Below are positions 1-9,690 of a stretch of DNA of 64,000 nucleotides, one piece after another. Every line of letters begins with the position of its first letter. Positions within the stretch are counted from its first letter, which is position 1. The position numbers and the translations under genes were made by a program. Source of the stretch: Bacillota bacterium (GTDB taxonomy: Bacteria > Bacillota > UBA4882 > UBA8346); NCBI GenBank assembly GCA_029776205.1, contig JAKOTQ010000011.1, forward strand, positions 1 through 64,000, in the 5' to 3' direction. A model generated the notes under the pieces. It was not told the DNA's origin. It was given only the letters and a program-made list of their open reading frames with translations, and made no database searches.

Positions 1-516
1 GATCTGGTTTCGTTCCCGGAAGTCCCCGGACTTAATCGACAACGTGAGCGCTTCGTAATCTTCCGGCGATCCCAAGCCATAGATACAGGAAACGCTGGCA
101 ACGATGATCACGTCTTTCCGTTGCAACAGCGACGACGTTGCTGCATGCCGAAGCCGATCGATTTCATCGTTGATGCTGGCATCTTTTTCGATATATAAAT
201 CAGTCTGCGGCACATAGGCTTCTGGCTGATAATAATCATAGTAACTTACAAAATACTCGACCGCATTTTCCGGAAAAAACTCCTTGAACTCACTATACAA
301 CTGAGCCGCTAACGTTTTGTTATGGGCTAGAACTAAGGTGGGTTTCTGGACGCGTTGAATCACCTGAGCCATGGTAAAAGTTTTCCCGGAACCGGTAACA
401 CCCAATAGCACCTGATCCCGCATGCCGCTTTCTATCCCTTTTACCAATTTTTCAATGGCCTGCGGTTGATCCCCGCACGGTTGATATTCGGAATGCAACC
501 GAAACAGCTGTCCCAT
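1..516 (-). CDS. uvrB: Excinuclease ABC subunit B, N-terminal part (cut by window edge)
   Basis: UvrB is the DNA-damage-verifying helicase-like subunit of nucleotide excision repair, acting with UvrA and UvrC in the cytoplasm. The first 172 codons lie in the window, translated by me from the minus strand; the ORF track omits it because there is no stop. It begins [20 protein letters not shown], has the Walker A motif GVTGSGKTF near residue 40 and the [14 protein letters not shown] beta-hairpin segment that inserts behind the damaged strand. The ATG at 516 follows GGAGTG at a good distance. A terminator separates it from the deacetylase gene upstream on the same strand, so it is probably its own transcription unit. 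The C-terminal helicase and UVR domains lie beyond position 1. Confidence 0.97.
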   Translation of the reverse strand, partial: MGQLFRLHSEYQPCGDQPQAIEKLVKGIESGMRDQVLLGVTGSGKTFTMAQVIQRVQKPTLVLAHNKTLAAQLYSEFKEFFPENAVEYFVSYYDYYQPEAYVPQTDLYIEKDASINDEIDRLRHAATSSLLQRKDVIIVASVSCIYGLGSPEDYEALTLSIKSGDFRERNQI

Positions 517-649
517 TCTTTTCACTCCACACTATTAAGTATCAAACCGAACATATATTCGATCATATATTCGACGGTCAATGACGAATCCCTCTTATTT
601 AACGAATCATTCATCAAAAGATTAACCTATTTTTTAATTTACATGACTT

Positions 650-677
650 TCAAAACAAAACCGGGCCAGAGCCCGGT
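650..677 (-). terminator. Rho-independent terminator after the deacetylase gene
   Basis: On the minus strand, ACCGGGC-TCTG-GCCCGGT is followed by TTTGTTTTG. It lies 36 bases past the deacetylase stop codon and closes the ftsE-to-deacetylase operon before uvrB. Confidence 0.85.
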
Positions 678-712
678 CCTGATCATGTTTTCATCGTCAT
701 GTATAATGTTCT

Positions 713-2140
713 TCATCGTACCAGCTCCGATACTGGCACGATTTCAACTCCGGCTTTGGTAAATTCCGGGAGCATCTCGATGATCGCCTCCGCCGTCCCT
801 TCCCGGACATGACCGATAGCGATGGCTTCGCCATCCCGGAGAGCAATCCGGATCACATCCTGCAACGCTTTTTTCTTTGCCTCATAATTATCATAATGGT
901 CGATAAAAATATGGCGTTGTCCAAAGGGAACCTGATGTTTCCGGGCAGCCGTTTTTGCCACAGACTGGTTACTGGTATAACTGTCGATGAAATAAAGGTT
1001 TCTTCGCTTAAGTTCTGCCATGATAATATCCATCAACCGCGGATCGCTGGTTCCGGCCGAACCCATATGATTATTAACGCCGCGGGCACTGGGTACTGAT
1101 TTGAGATTAAGATCTAATTGCCGAAGGATCTCCTCTTCCGTCCATTCCCGCTTGATCAGTCCCGGCCCGGGATTTTCCGATGAATCGAAAGGTTCTAGCG
1201 GTAAATGCAGCATAATCTCGAACCCCCGTTTACGGGCAGCCTCTTCATAAAAGTTCCCATAAGGGCTCATCGGTAAAAAGGCCCACGTTAAGGGAGCCGG
1301 CACTTCCAGCATTTTATCTGCAGGGCCTTTAACATATCCTACGTCATCAATGATGATACTGACCCGGGCTTTCCGCTTTACCGTCGGGAGATCCGGAACC
1401 GGAACTTGAGAAGATATCGGCGGCAGTGGCAGAACTTTTGACGCTACCGACAGGATATCCTTCACTTCCGCAGCCAATTCCGATTTTCCATCCGGATCAG
1501 GCGTCTTCGGCTCTTCAGGTTTAGTTTCCGGGAGTTTCGGCGGCGTCTCCGGAATTAGACCTTCCCAATTAAAAGCTTTAGATACCGACTTAGATAATGG
1601 CTGAATCATAGTGATTTCGCCGATCCGAACTGTTCCGGTACGCCCGGCAAATTGATAGGAGCCGCCCACTGTCAATCGCAACCACAGCCGTCGCTCACGA
1701 TATCCCCACTTAATGTCTTGAACTTCCAAACCCCAATTGTGTACTGTCTGCTTCAAACAAAACCCCAAACGAACCAGGGCCTTTTCATCTACAGCTTCGA
1801 TCAAGATAATCTGCTCTGAAAAACCTACCCAGGTCATTGTCTGCGAATCCAAAACTTTTTCGTTAAGTCTCACCGTTTCCCGACGCTCAACAATAACCGG
1901 ATCGTATCCCTGATCGTTCAAGGTTTGCTGCCAGCTTTTTCGAAAATCTTCCGACACTTGCATCATTTGCTCCGGGGTCCACACAGATTCCCCGGCGGCT
2001 GCTGTCTGAACATGAACACCGGTTATCATAGAACAAAGAACCATCAAGACAAAAAATATTCCGTAAAAAAAACAGGCTGAGCGCACCGGAGCAGATAACG
2101 GCTGCATCTTCACACCTGTTTTCGAAAGTTTCCGGCTCAT
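713..2140 (-). CDS. Divergent polysaccharide deacetylase family protein, membrane-anchored
   Basis: The C-terminal 220 residues match the divergent polysaccharide deacetylase family (DUF610/YibQ type), a NodB-like fold thought to act on peptidoglycan or other envelope glycans. Visible motifs are SIIIDDVGY, EIMLHLPLEP, GVNNHMGSAGT and a late AIAIGHVREGT. An N-terminal hydrophobic stretch (SACFFYGIFFVLMVL) anchors or exports it; residues of about 40-200 are a less conserved extracytoplasmic region ending in a Pro-rich linker. The ORF can be opened to a GTG at 2194, but this lies inside ctpA; I use the ATG at 2140, 8 bases past the ctpA stop (alternative ATG 2107, preceded by AGGTG). Last gene of the ftsEX-M23-ctpA operon, which suggests a role in wall remodelling. 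The exact substrate is unknown. Confidence 0.88.
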   Translation of the reverse strand: MSRKLSKTGVKMQPLSAPVRSACFFYGIFFVLMVLCSMITGVHVQTAAAGESVWTPEQMMQVSEDFRKSWQQTLNDQGYDPVIVERRETVRLNEKVLDSQTMTWVGFSEQIILIEAVDEKALVRLGFCLKQTVHNWGLEVQDIKWGYRERRLWLRLTVGGSYQFAGRTGTVRIGEITMIQPLSKSVSKAFNWEGLIPETPPKLPETKPEEPKTPDPDGKSELAAEVKDILSVASKVLPLPPISSQVPVPDLPTVKRKARVSIIIDDVGYVKGPADKMLEVPAPLTWAFLPMSPYGNFYEEAARKRGFEIMLHLPLEPFDSSENPGPGLIKREWTEEEILRQLDLNLKSVPSARGVNNHMGSAGTSDPRLMDIIMAELKRRNLYFIDSYTSNQSVAKTAARKHQVPFGQRHIFIDHYDNYEAKKKALQDVIRIALRDGEAIAIGHVREGTAEAIIEMLPEFTKAGVEIVPVSELVR

Positions 2141-2148
2141 TTTTTGGA

Positions 2149-3399
2149 TTAACCCGCCATCTTCAGATTTTTGACAACCGCTTCTCTTAACCACTTTATC
2201 GCTTCTTTCTCTTGTAATTCTTGCATTTTAAAGAAGGGTTGCGGATCCCCCTTTTTCAGCAATTGATCCATTGCCCCGGGTATTTCGACGACACGATGGG
2301 GTAAAACGCCTTTTTTATGAATATTCACCCGGCCGGATGTCAGATAACTGGCAATGGTAATAGTCACTCCCGTACCACCGGGTAATTCTTTAACTTCCTG
2401 AATCAGGTCTTTCCCAAATGTATGGGTTCCGATCAAGTAAGCCCGCTTCTGATCTTTCAAGGCTCCCGCCACAATTTCGGAAGCACTGGCACTCCAACTG
2501 TCGACCAATACCACCATCGGCATCTCTGTGAACCGAAACCCGGACGGAGCGATTAAGCTTCGTTGAACGTGACCTTTTCTGAGCACATGTAAAATCGGAG
2601 TGCCATCCGGCAAGAAAGTTCCGGCGACTTGCACAGCCGCATTAAGGGCACCCCCGGGATTCGACCGCAAGTCCAAAATAACCCCTTTAGCTGACGACTG
2701 GGAGATTTCCTTCACTTTTTCGGCGAGGTCCTTTGCTGTGGTCTCAGCAAATTGGGAAATTTTCAAGTGAGCATATTTCCCGAGGATCGGATCATCTTTT
2801 AGTTTCAATTCTACCGTTGATATCCGGATATTATCCCGGGTTACAGTCACATCAATTTCCTGACGGTTCATACCTTCCCCACGGACAATCCGTAAAGCCA
2901 CTTTTGTTCCGACTTCCCCCCGAATTCTGGCGATCGCCACGTCCGTTCCCAGCTTTTTCACAGAGTCGTTATCCACGGCAATGATCCGATCACCCTGTTG
3001 CAATCCTGCCCTTTCACTGGGCGAACCGGGAACCACGGAAGAAATCAGCAGTTCTTCCTCTTGCGCTATGAGATAAATCCCAATACCCCCAAAAAACCCC
3101 TTGGTATCCTTTTGCAACTCCGTATACTCCTCTTTCCCCAAAAACCGGGTATAGGGATCACCCAGTGTCTCTAAGGTATCTGAAATATTTCCCTTTTTTA
3201 AATACGTCTCAGTCAGTTGAATCAAACTCACCGGTTGATAATAATGGAGTTTAACTGCTCCAATTACATAGATCGCTGTCCAAATATCTTTATATCGCCC
3301 CTGCCGGAAGTTACTCTGCAGCCACCAGGCCACTCCGGAAGCCACAACAAACAGGAGAACAAAAAAACCTATCCACCTCAGCTGAGGTTTTTTCAACAC
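2149..3399 (-). CDS. S41 family C-terminal processing peptidase with PDZ domain
   Basis: A CtpA/CtpB-type serine protease, 416 aa. Order: N-terminal membrane helix (WIGFFVLLFVVASGVAWWL), a helical cap, PDZ domain around residues 95-180 (GGIGIYLIAQEEELLISSVV, GLQQGDRIIAVD), then the tail-specific protease domain. The catalytic Ser is seen in DSWSASASEIVAGAL and the catalytic Lys in HTFGKDLIQEV. Start is GTG at 3399 behind AAAGGAG. It lies 14 bases downstream of the M23 peptidase gene; the order ftsE-ftsX-M23-ctpA is common in clostridial Bacillota, where the protease may trim proteins of the FtsEX-dependent hydrolase system. In spore formers CtpB homologues cut SpoIVFA, so a sporulation role is a possible alternative. 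Confidence 0.95.
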   Translation of the reverse strand: MLKKPQLRWIGFFVLLFVVASGVAWWLQSNFRQGRYKDIWTAIYVIGAVKLHYYQPVSLIQLTETYLKKGNISDTLETLGDPYTRFLGKEEYTELQKDTKGFFGGIGIYLIAQEEELLISSVVPGSPSERAGLQQGDRIIAVDNDSVKKLGTDVAIARIRGEVGTKVALRIVRGEGMNRQEIDVTVTRDNIRISTVELKLKDDPILGKYAHLKISQFAETTAKDLAEKVKEISQSSAKGVILDLRSNPGGALNAAVQVAGTFLPDGTPILHVLRKGHVQRSLIAPSGFRFTEMPMVVLVDSWSASASEIVAGALKDQKRAYLIGTHTFGKDLIQEVKELPGGTGVTITIASYLTSGRVNIHKKGVLPHRVVEIPGAMDQLLKKGDPQPFFKMQELQEKEAIKWLREAVVKNLKMAG

Positions 3400-3413
3400 A
3401 TAAACCGCTCCTT

Positions 3414-4565
3414 TTACAGATAACTCAAGGGATCGGTGGGCTTTCCGTTTTTCCGGACTTCAAAATGAAGATGAGGCCCTGTACTCAGCCCGGTCGTACC
3501 AACCAACGCAATACGCTGCCCTTTGGTAACCTTTTGATGTACACTGACCAACAATACATCACAATGGGCATATACCGTTGAAATCCCCGCTCCATGGTCA
3601 ATGGTAACCATCTTACCGTATCCGCCGTTGGTGCTGCTGAAGATGACGATCCCGTCATCTGCCGCTAAAATAGGAGTTCCACGAGGGGCTGCAATATCAA
3701 TCCCTGAATGATATTTTTGCTTTTTCAAAATCGGATGAACACGATAGCCAAAATAGGAAGAAATCCGGCCCTTGATCGTTAACGGCCAGGTCATGACGCC
3801 GGTACCTAACTTCTCCCGGCTGTTATGTTGGAGATTTCGAATCTGGGATTCCATCTCCCGGGAGGTCCGTTCCAACTCATCCAAGGCTTCTTCCAGTTTT
3901 TTACGGTCATTTTGAATCGAAGCCAATTGCTCGCGTTGCATTTTAACCCGGGAAGCCCACAAAGAATGCTGATCTTTGGTTTGATTTTGCAATTTGGTAT
4001 AAATCTTCTTCTCCCGCTGCAGCTCCATTTGCTTCTCAGCGATCTCTTTTTTCTTCTCGGCGATTTTCTCCATTTGATGCTGCAACTTCTTAAGCATACT
4101 CAGATCTTTATGTACAATGTTACCAATCAATTCAAACCGGGTGATAAATTCCCCAAAATTTTGGGAACGAAACAAAATCTCCAAATAACTTTGATACCCA
4201 TATTTATATATAGCCACCAATCGCTGATTCAGAACTTCCCGCTGGCCGGAAATTTCATTTTGTATCTCATTCAATTCCTTTTCAGCCTGGTTAAGCTCAT
4301 TTTGAACCATCGCGATTCGCTTTTCCGTGGCACCAACCTGACTGGTTAAACGGTTCAGGTTGGTGCTGATCTTTTCCAATTCCTTCTGTGTCGAAAGCAA
4401 ATTCTTTAGCACAGATTTTTCTTTCTGTTGGATTTGCTTTAACTGCTTTTGCTTTTGAACGATCTTCTTTTGGATATCAGTCTCGGCATAACCTGGCATA
4501 CTGGCTACACCCAGACATAAACTGATCGCCAAAAGAGCGGAAAATAAAGCATTCTTCTTTTCCAT
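3414..4565 (-). CDS. Secreted coiled-coil M23 metallopeptidase (EnvC-like murein hydrolase)
   Basis: 383 aa: signal peptide (ALFSALLAISLCLGVASMPGYA), a long coiled coil of about residues 25-250 rich in Lys/Gln/Glu, then an M23 (LytM) endopeptidase domain. The zinc and catalytic residues are complete: HSGIDIAAP supplies His and Asp, and HLHFEV supplies the HxH pair. Such proteins cut peptidoglycan cross-links outside the membrane and are activated by FtsEX through the coiled coil. This matches the gene order, with ftsX immediately upstream. The start is set by GGAGGGG six bases before ATG 4565; the ATG at 4580 has no such site. Confidence 0.95.
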   Translation of the reverse strand: MEKKNALFSALLAISLCLGVASMPGYAETDIQKKIVQKQKQLKQIQQKEKSVLKNLLSTQKELEKISTNLNRLTSQVGATEKRIAMVQNELNQAEKELNEIQNEISGQREVLNQRLVAIYKYGYQSYLEILFRSQNFGEFITRFELIGNIVHKDLSMLKKLQHQMEKIAEKKKEIAEKQMELQREKKIYTKLQNQTKDQHSLWASRVKMQREQLASIQNDRKKLEEALDELERTSREMESQIRNLQHNSREKLGTGVMTWPLTIKGRISSYFGYRVHPILKKQKYHSGIDIAAPRGTPILAADDGIVIFSSTNGGYGKMVTIDHGAGISTVYAHCDVLLVSVHQKVTKGQRIALVGTTGLSTGPHLHFEVRKNGKPTDPLSYL

Positions 4566-4636
4566 GCTCTGCCCCTCCATTGAAACCAGAAAGCAGGATA
4601 AACCGATTATCCCATCACCATCCGATAATCACATTT

Positions 4637-5512
4637 TTATACCTTCAAAAACTTTTTGATCGACATCAAACTGCCAATAGCCCCGAAAGCCAGTCCCACC
4701 AAAGAAACCAACCAAAACAATCCTCCGTTTACCATATGCTCGCTTAAAAGCGGAATAAACGGCGCCAATTCTTTCACATAAGCAATCAACAGATGATATC
4801 CTTTGGAAATGATAATCGTGGCCAAAATAGCGCCGCCCATCCCCAACATAATTCCTTCCAGCATAAACGGCCAACGGATAAACCAATCCGTCGCCCCAAC
4901 CAATTTCATGATCTCGATCTCTTTACGACGGGCAAAAACCGTTAAACGAATGGTATTGACAATAATATACAATACAACCAGCCCGACAATGACGACGAGG
5001 CTCACCCCGATAACCCAAATAACCTGGATCACCAGCAGCATCGACTCGACAAAATCTTTACCATACTCCACCTCATCAATTCCGGGCAAAGATTCCAGCC
5101 GGGCAGTAAGTTCCTTCAATTCCACATTATCTTCCAGTCTGATATTGATCATATCCGGCAAGGGATTATCCGCTGCCAAGTAATTGTGGAGTTCTTTAAT
5201 TCCCAAGGTCTTCCCAAGCCAATTGGCTGCTTCGGTTTTTGACACGAACTTAACTTCTTTAACACCGTCAAAACTCAACATCCGGTTTTGCAAAGAAACC
5301 GCATCAGCGTCTTCCTTTAAATATACCCGAATTTCCAGAACACCTTTTGCCATCTCGGTAAAATGATTCACATTAGTAACAACGATATAAAAACTGCCAA
5401 GGATAATTAAAGCCAAAGTAATAGTGATCACGGCGGTCAGAGACATCAATCCGTTACGGGCCAAACCTGTCGATGCTTCTTTGGTGAAATACCAAAATGT
5501 TTTAATTTTCAA
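4637..5512 (-). CDS. ftsX: Cell division ABC transporter permease FtsX
   Basis: Polytopic partner of FtsE: an N-terminal helix (SLTAVITITLALIILGSFYIVV), an extracytoplasmic loop of about 110 residues that would bind the coiled coil of the neighbouring M23 hydrolase, then three C-terminal membrane helices. The sequence ARRKEIEIMKLVGATDWFIRWPF is the typical FtsX coupling segment. The first ATG (5536) has no ribosome binding site. A TTG at 5512 lies eight bases after GGGAGG and gives the standard FtsX N-terminus LKIKTFWYF, so I choose it. It overlaps the ftsE end by 11 bases, indicating translational coupling. Confidence 0.95.
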   Translation of the reverse strand: MKIKTFWYFTKEASTGLARNGLMSLTAVITITLALIILGSFYIVVTNVNHFTEMAKGVLEIRVYLKEDADAVSLQNRMLSFDGVKEVKFVSKTEAANWLGKTLGIKELHNYLAADNPLPDMINIRLEDNVELKELTARLESLPGIDEVEYGKDFVESMLLVIQVIWVIGVSLVVIVGLVVLYIIVNTIRLTVFARRKEIEIMKLVGATDWFIRWPFMLEGIMLGMGGAILATIIISKGYHLLIAYVKELAPFIPLLSEHMVNGGLFWLVSLVGLAFGAIGSLMSIKKFLKV

Positions 5513-6188
5513 ATCCGTAACCTCCCTTTTGCTCATCGCGAATCATACGACCGCTGTCGAGAGCAATGACCCGTCGCCGCAATTTATCGACAATATTCTT
5601 ATTATGAGTGGACATGATCACGGTTGTCCCCCGCTTGTTGATCTCCAGCAGCAAGTCCATCAGTCCCCATGAAGTCTCCGGATCCAAATTGCCAGTGGGT
5701 TCATCGGCCAATAATAAATGGGGCCGATTCACAATGGCCCGGGCTAATGAAACCCGTTGCTGTTCCCCGCCGGACAATTCCGACGGAAAAATGTTGGCCT
5801 TATCCTTCAACCCCACCAATTCCAGTACTGCAGGCACCTGACGGTTAATATCCTTTTTAGAAGCCTCAATAACTTCCAAGGCGAATGAAACATTTTCGAA
5901 AACGGTTTTATGCGGAAGCAACTTAAAATCTTGAAAGATAAATCCGATATTTCTCCGTAAAAGAGAAACCTCCCCGGCTTTCATTTTGGCAAGGTTCTTA
6001 TGGCCGACCAGCACCTGCCCGCTGGTCGGAAGCTCCTTACGAATGATCAGTTTCATAAAAGTGGACTTTCCGGCACCGCTCGGTCCCACTAAAAAAGCAA
6101 ACTCACCTTTCTCAATATGAATATTGATATCATGCAAGGCAGCAACGCCATTACTATATATCTTCGATACCCCTTGAAATTGGATCAC
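5502..6188 (-). CDS. ftsE: Cell division ATP-binding protein FtsE
   Basis: ABC ATPase of the FtsEX complex, which transmits ATP hydrolysis through FtsX to an extracytoplasmic peptidoglycan hydrolase. All ATPase motifs are present: Walker A GPSGAGKST, Q-loop FIFQDFKLLP, signature LSGGEQQR, Walker B LLLADEPTGNLDP and the switch His in MSTHN. Length of 228 aa is usual. The ORF track starts at ATG 6206, but the GTG at 6188 gives the family start (V)IQFQGVSKIY and is preceded by GGGGTG. It is the first gene of the operon and diverges from leuC. Confidence 0.96.
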   Translation of the reverse strand: MIQFQGVSKIYSNGVAALHDINIHIEKGEFAFLVGPSGAGKSTFMKLIIRKELPTSGQVLVGHKNLAKMKAGEVSLLRRNIGFIFQDFKLLPHKTVFENVSFALEVIEASKKDINRQVPAVLELVGLKDKANIFPSELSGGEQQRVSLARAIVNRPHLLLADEPTGNLDPETSWGLMDLLLEINKRGTTVIMSTHNKNIVDKLRRRVIALDSGRMIRDEQKGGYGFEN

Positions 6189-6206
6189 CCATATCACCCC
6201 AATCAT

Positions 6207-6379
6207 CAGCTACAAATAATACCAGTTGCAATTTAACATCACTTCGACGTCTCCAATGAATATCCTCCCAAAACAGCCGGATCCAAGATCTTGCCAAAAT
6301 ATATTTTCTTCTCGCTGAATATCATCATCTCTCAAACTATTTTCTGCAGGAAAATCTTCAATTTTATCCAAGATATTTC
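6207..6379. other. Divergent intergenic region ftsE / leuC
   Basis: The gap between ftsE and leuC is 361 bases. The right half holds the leu promoter (annotated separately). In the left half I see no convincing sigma-A promoter for ftsE and no gene; a GGGAGG followed by a six-codon TTG frame on the minus strand is probably chance. Confidence 0.5.
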
Positions 6380-6408
6380 TTGACGTTTTTTAGTGGACCC
6401 TATATAAT
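6380..6408 (+). promoter_or_regulatory. Sigma-A-type promoter of the leuCDB operon
   Basis: TTGACG (6380-6385), a 17-base spacer and TATAAT (6403-6408). Transcription would start near 6415, leaving a leader of about 135 bases before leuC. The leader shows no T-box sequence. A second TTGACA at 6466-6471 lacks a good -10 box. Confidence 0.8.
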
Positions 6409-6549
6409 ATTTTTAATTCAAGCGTTCTTTATGTCTGACAATAATACCAATTTACCAATCGATTCTTGACAGTTTACAGCCATTGCTGCATAGACATATG
6501 CCGATGAAACATTGAGAAACACTTAAAAATACTAAACGAGGTGATTAAC

Positions 6550-7818
6550 ATGGGCTTAACGATGACCGAAAAAATCTTGGCAGCCCACGCCGGAAAGACA
6601 GGGGTCGAACCGGGAGAATTAATCAATGCCAAAGTAGATATGGTTTTAGGCAACGATATTACCGCACCTGTTGCCATTAAGGAATTCGCCAAAATTGGAG
6701 TTGACCGGGTCTTCGATAATGAAAAAATCGCATTGGTTCCTGACCATTTTACCCCGAACAAAGATATTAAATCTGCCGAACAAGCGAAAACCCTTCGCGA
6801 ATTCGCACGTAAATACGGTATTGTGAACTATTTTGAAGTCGGCGAAATGGGGGTTGAACATTGCCTGCTGCCGGAGAAAGGTTTGGTACTCCCCGGTGAC
6901 CTGGTCATCGGAGCCGACTCCCACACCTGCACTTATGGTGCTTTGGGCGCCTTCTCCACCGGTGTCGGAAGCACTGACATGGCAGCCGCGATGGCTTCAG
7001 GCGAAGCCTGGTTCAAAGTACCGGAAAGTATGAAGTTTATCTATTACGGGAAACTTCCTCGCTGGGTCGGTGGAAAAGACCTGATTCTCTATACCATTGG
7101 ACAAATCGGTGTCGACGGCGCATTGTACCGCTCCATGGAATTTACCGGAGAAGCCGTTTCCGAACTCTCGATGGATGGCCGCTTCACCATGGCTAATATG
7201 GCCATTGAAGCCGGAGGCAAAAACGGTATCTTCGCCGTTGACGAAAAAACCCTGGAATATGTTAAAGGACGTTCCAAACGAGACTTTACCGTTTATCACA
7301 GCGACCCGGATGCCAAATATGTCCAGACCTACGAATGGGATGTCTCCAAACTCGAACCTCAAGTGGCCTTCCCGCACTTACCGGAGAATACCCGTCCGCT
7401 TTCCCAATGCGGTGACGTATCCATCGACCAGGCGATTATCGGCTCCTGTACCAACGGCCGGATCGAAGACTTACGGGAAGCAGCCTATATCCTTAAAGGC
7501 AAAAGAGTCAATCCCAATGTTCGTTTGATCATCATTCCCGGTACTCAGGCCGTTTGGCGTCAAGCCATGAAAGAAGGGCTTTTTGATATCTTCCTCGATG
7601 CCGGCGCCGCCATCTCCACTCCGACCTGCGGACCTTGTTTGGGCGGACATATGGGAATTTTGGCCAAAGGCGAACGGGCCATTGCGACAACCAACCGTAA
7701 CTTCGTCGGACGGATGGGCCATCCTGAAAGCGAAGTATATCTGGCCGGACCGGCGGTTACCGCTGCTTCGGCTATTCTCGGAAAAATCGGAGGACCAGAG
7801 GAGGTCGGTGTAAAATGA
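6550..7818 (+). CDS. leuC: 3-isopropylmalate dehydratase large subunit
   Basis: Aconitase-family enzyme that isomerises 2-isopropylmalate to 3-isopropylmalate in leucine synthesis, as a complex with LeuD. 422 aa, the shorter LeuC/homoaconitase type rather than the roughly 470-aa enterobacterial form. The 4Fe-4S ligands are in IGSCTNGR (about residue 301) and in [13 protein letters not shown] (about residues 360-370). ATG 6550 is preceded by GAGGTGAT; the GTG at 6541 overlaps that site and is rejected. The stop overlaps the leuD start as ATGA. Some family members act on homocitrate or citramalate-derived acids, but leuB nearby favours leucine. Confidence 0.95.
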   Translation: MGLTMTEKILAAHAGKTGVEPGELINAKVDMVLGNDITAPVAIKEFAKIGVDRVFDNEKIALVPDHFTPNKDIKSAEQAKTLREFARKYGIVNYFEVGEMGVEHCLLPEKGLVLPGDLVIGADSHTCTYGALGAFSTGVGSTDMAAAMASGEAWFKVPESMKFIYYGKLPRWVGGKDLILYTIGQIGVDGALYRSMEFTGEAVSELSMDGRFTMANMAIEAGGKNGIFAVDEKTLEYVKGRSKRDFTVYHSDPDAKYVQTYEWDVSKLEPQVAFPHLPENTRPLSQCGDVSIDQAIIGSCTNGRIEDLREAAYILKGKRVNPNVRLIIIPGTQAVWRQAMKEGLFDIFLDAGAAISTPTCGPCLGGHMGILAKGERAIATTNRNFVGRMGHPESEVYLAGPAVTAASAILGKIGGPEEVGVK

Positions 7819-8315
7819 GTCAACTCAAAGGCAAGGTATGGCGTTTCGGAAATGATATAGATACGGATCTAATTATTCCGGCACGTTATTTAAACACCAG
7901 CGAACCAAAGGAACTAGCCTTGCATTGCATGGAAGATGCAGATCCTACCTTTGCTAGCAAAGTACAACCTGGCGACATCATCGTCGCCGGAAAAAACTTC
8001 GGCTGCGGCAGCTCTAGAGAACATGCGCCGATTGCTATCAAAGCTGCCGGAGTTAGCTGCGTCATCGCTGCTTCCTTTGCCCGAATCTTCTTTCGGAACG
8101 CTATCAACATCGGTCTGCCCATTTTGGAATCTCCCGAAGCCAGCAGCGCCATTGCCGAAGGCCATGAGGTCCAGGTCGACTTATCGAACGGCCAAATCAC
8201 CGACCTGACCACCGGCCAAACCTTTCAAGCCGTCCCATTTCCGCCCTTCATGCAAGAACTGATTCAATCCGGCGGTTTGATCGAGTATGTGAAGAGAAAG
8301 ATGGGAACGAAATAA
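7815..8315 (+). CDS. leuD: 3-isopropylmalate dehydratase small subunit
   Basis: 166-aa swivelling domain of isopropylmalate isomerase; it completes the active site of LeuC. Seen: the N-terminal [20 protein letters not shown] and the conserved loop [12 protein letters not shown], which contacts the substrate. The short single-domain form goes with the short LeuC type. The start codon overlaps the leuC stop by four bases, so the two subunits are translationally coupled. Confidence 0.96.
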   Translation: MSQLKGKVWRFGNDIDTDLIIPARYLNTSEPKELALHCMEDADPTFASKVQPGDIIVAGKNFGCGSSREHAPIAIKAAGVSCVIAASFARIFFRNAINIGLPILESPEASSAIAEGHEVQVDLSNGQITDLTTGQTFQAVPFPPFMQELIQSGGLIEYVKRKMGTK

Positions 8316-8323
8316 TATTGGAT

Positions 8324-8557
8324 CCTGGGTACTAGGTACTGGGTACTTGATCAGGAGTCAGGAGATAGGAGACAGGAGTCAGGAGAATTAGAAGACAGAA
8401 TACAGAAGACGGAAGCTTTATAAGGCAAAGGGTAAAAATTCCGGGTACTGGGTACTAGGTGCTAGGTAATGGAAGGAACGCATTCGCGTTCCCTCTTAAA
8501 CCTAGAACCCAGGACCTAGGACCCTTTACATTAACCCAGAACCTAAACCCCGTACCC
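8324..8557. repeat. Nested imperfect palindrome of CTGGGTACTAGGT units between leuD and leuB
   Basis: Four related units are visible: two direct (8324-8347, 8441-8467; core CTGGGTACTAGGT) and two inverted (8498-8525, 8531-8557; ACCTAGGACCC-like). At the centre is a perfect hairpin GGAACGC-ATTC-GCGTTCC (8475-8492). Between the direct units lies a GGAGNCAGGAG tract at 8351-8385. The whole 234 bases can fold as a nested palindrome. It codes for nothing and interrupts the leu operon. It may be a degenerate non-autonomous repeat or a processed RNA hairpin. Confidence 0.75.
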
Positions 8558-8604
8558 AAATTACATATTTTCTGACTATGCTACCGAACGAAAGGAGTCC
8601 TTTC

Positions 8605-9681
8605 ATGTATAAAATTGCCGTATTGCCCGGTGATGGTATCGGCCGGGAGATCGTACCCGAAGCCGTTGCCGTACTGGAGATTATCGCGGAAAAATTTAAT
8701 ACAACCTTCGAGTTCACCCATGGCCTCATCAGCGAAGATGCTTATCAAAAATACGGCCATCCCCTGCCCCAGGCAACTTTGGATCTTTGCAAAAGCTCCC
8801 ACGCAGTTCTCCTGGGAGCCGTGGGCAGCCCGGCTATGGATCAATTACCCCCGGAACTCCGGCCGGAGCGGGCCGCATTACTCCCTCTCCGCAAAGAATT
8901 GGGGCTTTATGCCAACCTTCGTCCGATTACCGTCTACGACAGCTTGATCGACAGCTCAACCCTTAAACCGGAAGTCGTTCAAGGCGTCAACATCTTAACC
9001 TTCCGGGAACTCACCGGCGGACTTTATTTCGGCCCCAAGGAGCGGCGTCAATTGCCAGATGGCGGCTGCGAGGCCATCGACACCTTGGTCTATACCACCC
9101 GGGAGATCGAACGCATTGCCCGCCTGGCCTTTGAAGCCGCTCAAAAGCGTAGCAAACGGCTGACTTCAGTGGATAAAGCCAACGTCCTGGAGAGTTCCAG
9201 GTTATGGCGGGAAACGGTAACGGCTGTCGCCGCTGATTATCCGGATGTGACGTTAACCCATATGTATGTCGACAATTGTGCGATGCAACTGGTCCGTTGG
9301 CCCAAGCAGTTTGATGTCATCGTTACTGAAAATATGTTCGGTGATATTTTAACTGATCAAGCGTCGATGCTCGGCGGTTCCCTCGGAATGCTAGCATCAG
9401 CAAGTTTAGGAGGAGAGGTGGCACTATACGAACCGGCTCATGGTTCCGCCCCGGATATTGCCGGCCAAAATAAAGCCAATCCGTTGGCTACCATTCTCAG
9501 TGCTGCATTGATGCTCCGGTTCAGTTTCAACATGAACGAAGCAGCTGAACAGATTGAAACCGCAGTTCGCCTGGTTCTAGAGGAAGGTTACCGCACCCCG
9601 GATATCGCCTTCTCCGGATGCCACTTGGTGGGAACCAAAGAAATGGGATCCCGAGTCCGGGAAATTCTCAAAACCCTATAA
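8605..9681 (+). CDS. leuB: 3-isopropylmalate dehydrogenase
   Basis: NAD-dependent beta-decarboxylating dehydrogenase of leucine synthesis; converts 3-isopropylmalate to 2-isopropyl-3-oxobutanoate. 358 aa, usual length. Visible: [20 protein letters not shown] at the N-terminus, the substrate Arg-rich helix [22 protein letters not shown], and [29 protein letters not shown] near the metal site and dimer interface. ATG 8605 follows AAAGGAG; the ATG at 8578 has none. The 289-base gap from leuD contains the palindromic repeat, so leuB expression may differ from leuCD. Confidence 0.96.
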   Translation: MYKIAVLPGDGIGREIVPEAVAVLEIIAEKFNTTFEFTHGLISEDAYQKYGHPLPQATLDLCKSSHAVLLGAVGSPAMDQLPPELRPERAALLPLRKELGLYANLRPITVYDSLIDSSTLKPEVVQGVNILTFRELTGGLYFGPKERRQLPDGGCEAIDTLVYTTREIERIARLAFEAAQKRSKRLTSVDKANVLESSRLWRETVTAVAADYPDVTLTHMYVDNCAMQLVRWPKQFDVIVTENMFGDILTDQASMLGGSLGMLASASLGGEVALYEPAHGSAPDIAGQNKANPLATILSAALMLRFSFNMNEAAEQIETAVRLVLEEGYRTPDIAFSGCHLVGTKEMGSRVREILKTL

Positions 9682-9690
9682 AAGCAATGA

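Noticed and set aside
466-762. 98-aa plus ORF
   Set aside because: Covers the uvrB start on the other strand and a terminator; no ribosome binding site or known sequence.
3825-4349. 174-aa plus ORF
   Set aside because: Antisense of the coiled coil of the M23 peptidase, whose Lys/Gln/Glu repeats read as Leu/Phe-rich on the other strand.
4629-4886. 85-aa minus ORF over ftsX
   Set aside because: Out-of-frame reading of the FtsX C-terminus.
6466-6495. Second leu promoter at TTGACA
   Set aside because: No acceptable -10 box at 16-18 bases; the upstream promoter is far better.
7097-7528. 143-aa plus ORF inside leuC
   Set aside because: Shadow frame of leuC; the same applies to the other long frames inside leuC, leuD, leuB, thrS and livM.
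8351-8385. CRISPR array at the GGAGNCAGGAG tract
   Set aside because: Units are short, adjacent and degenerate, with no spacers of equal length and no cas genes.
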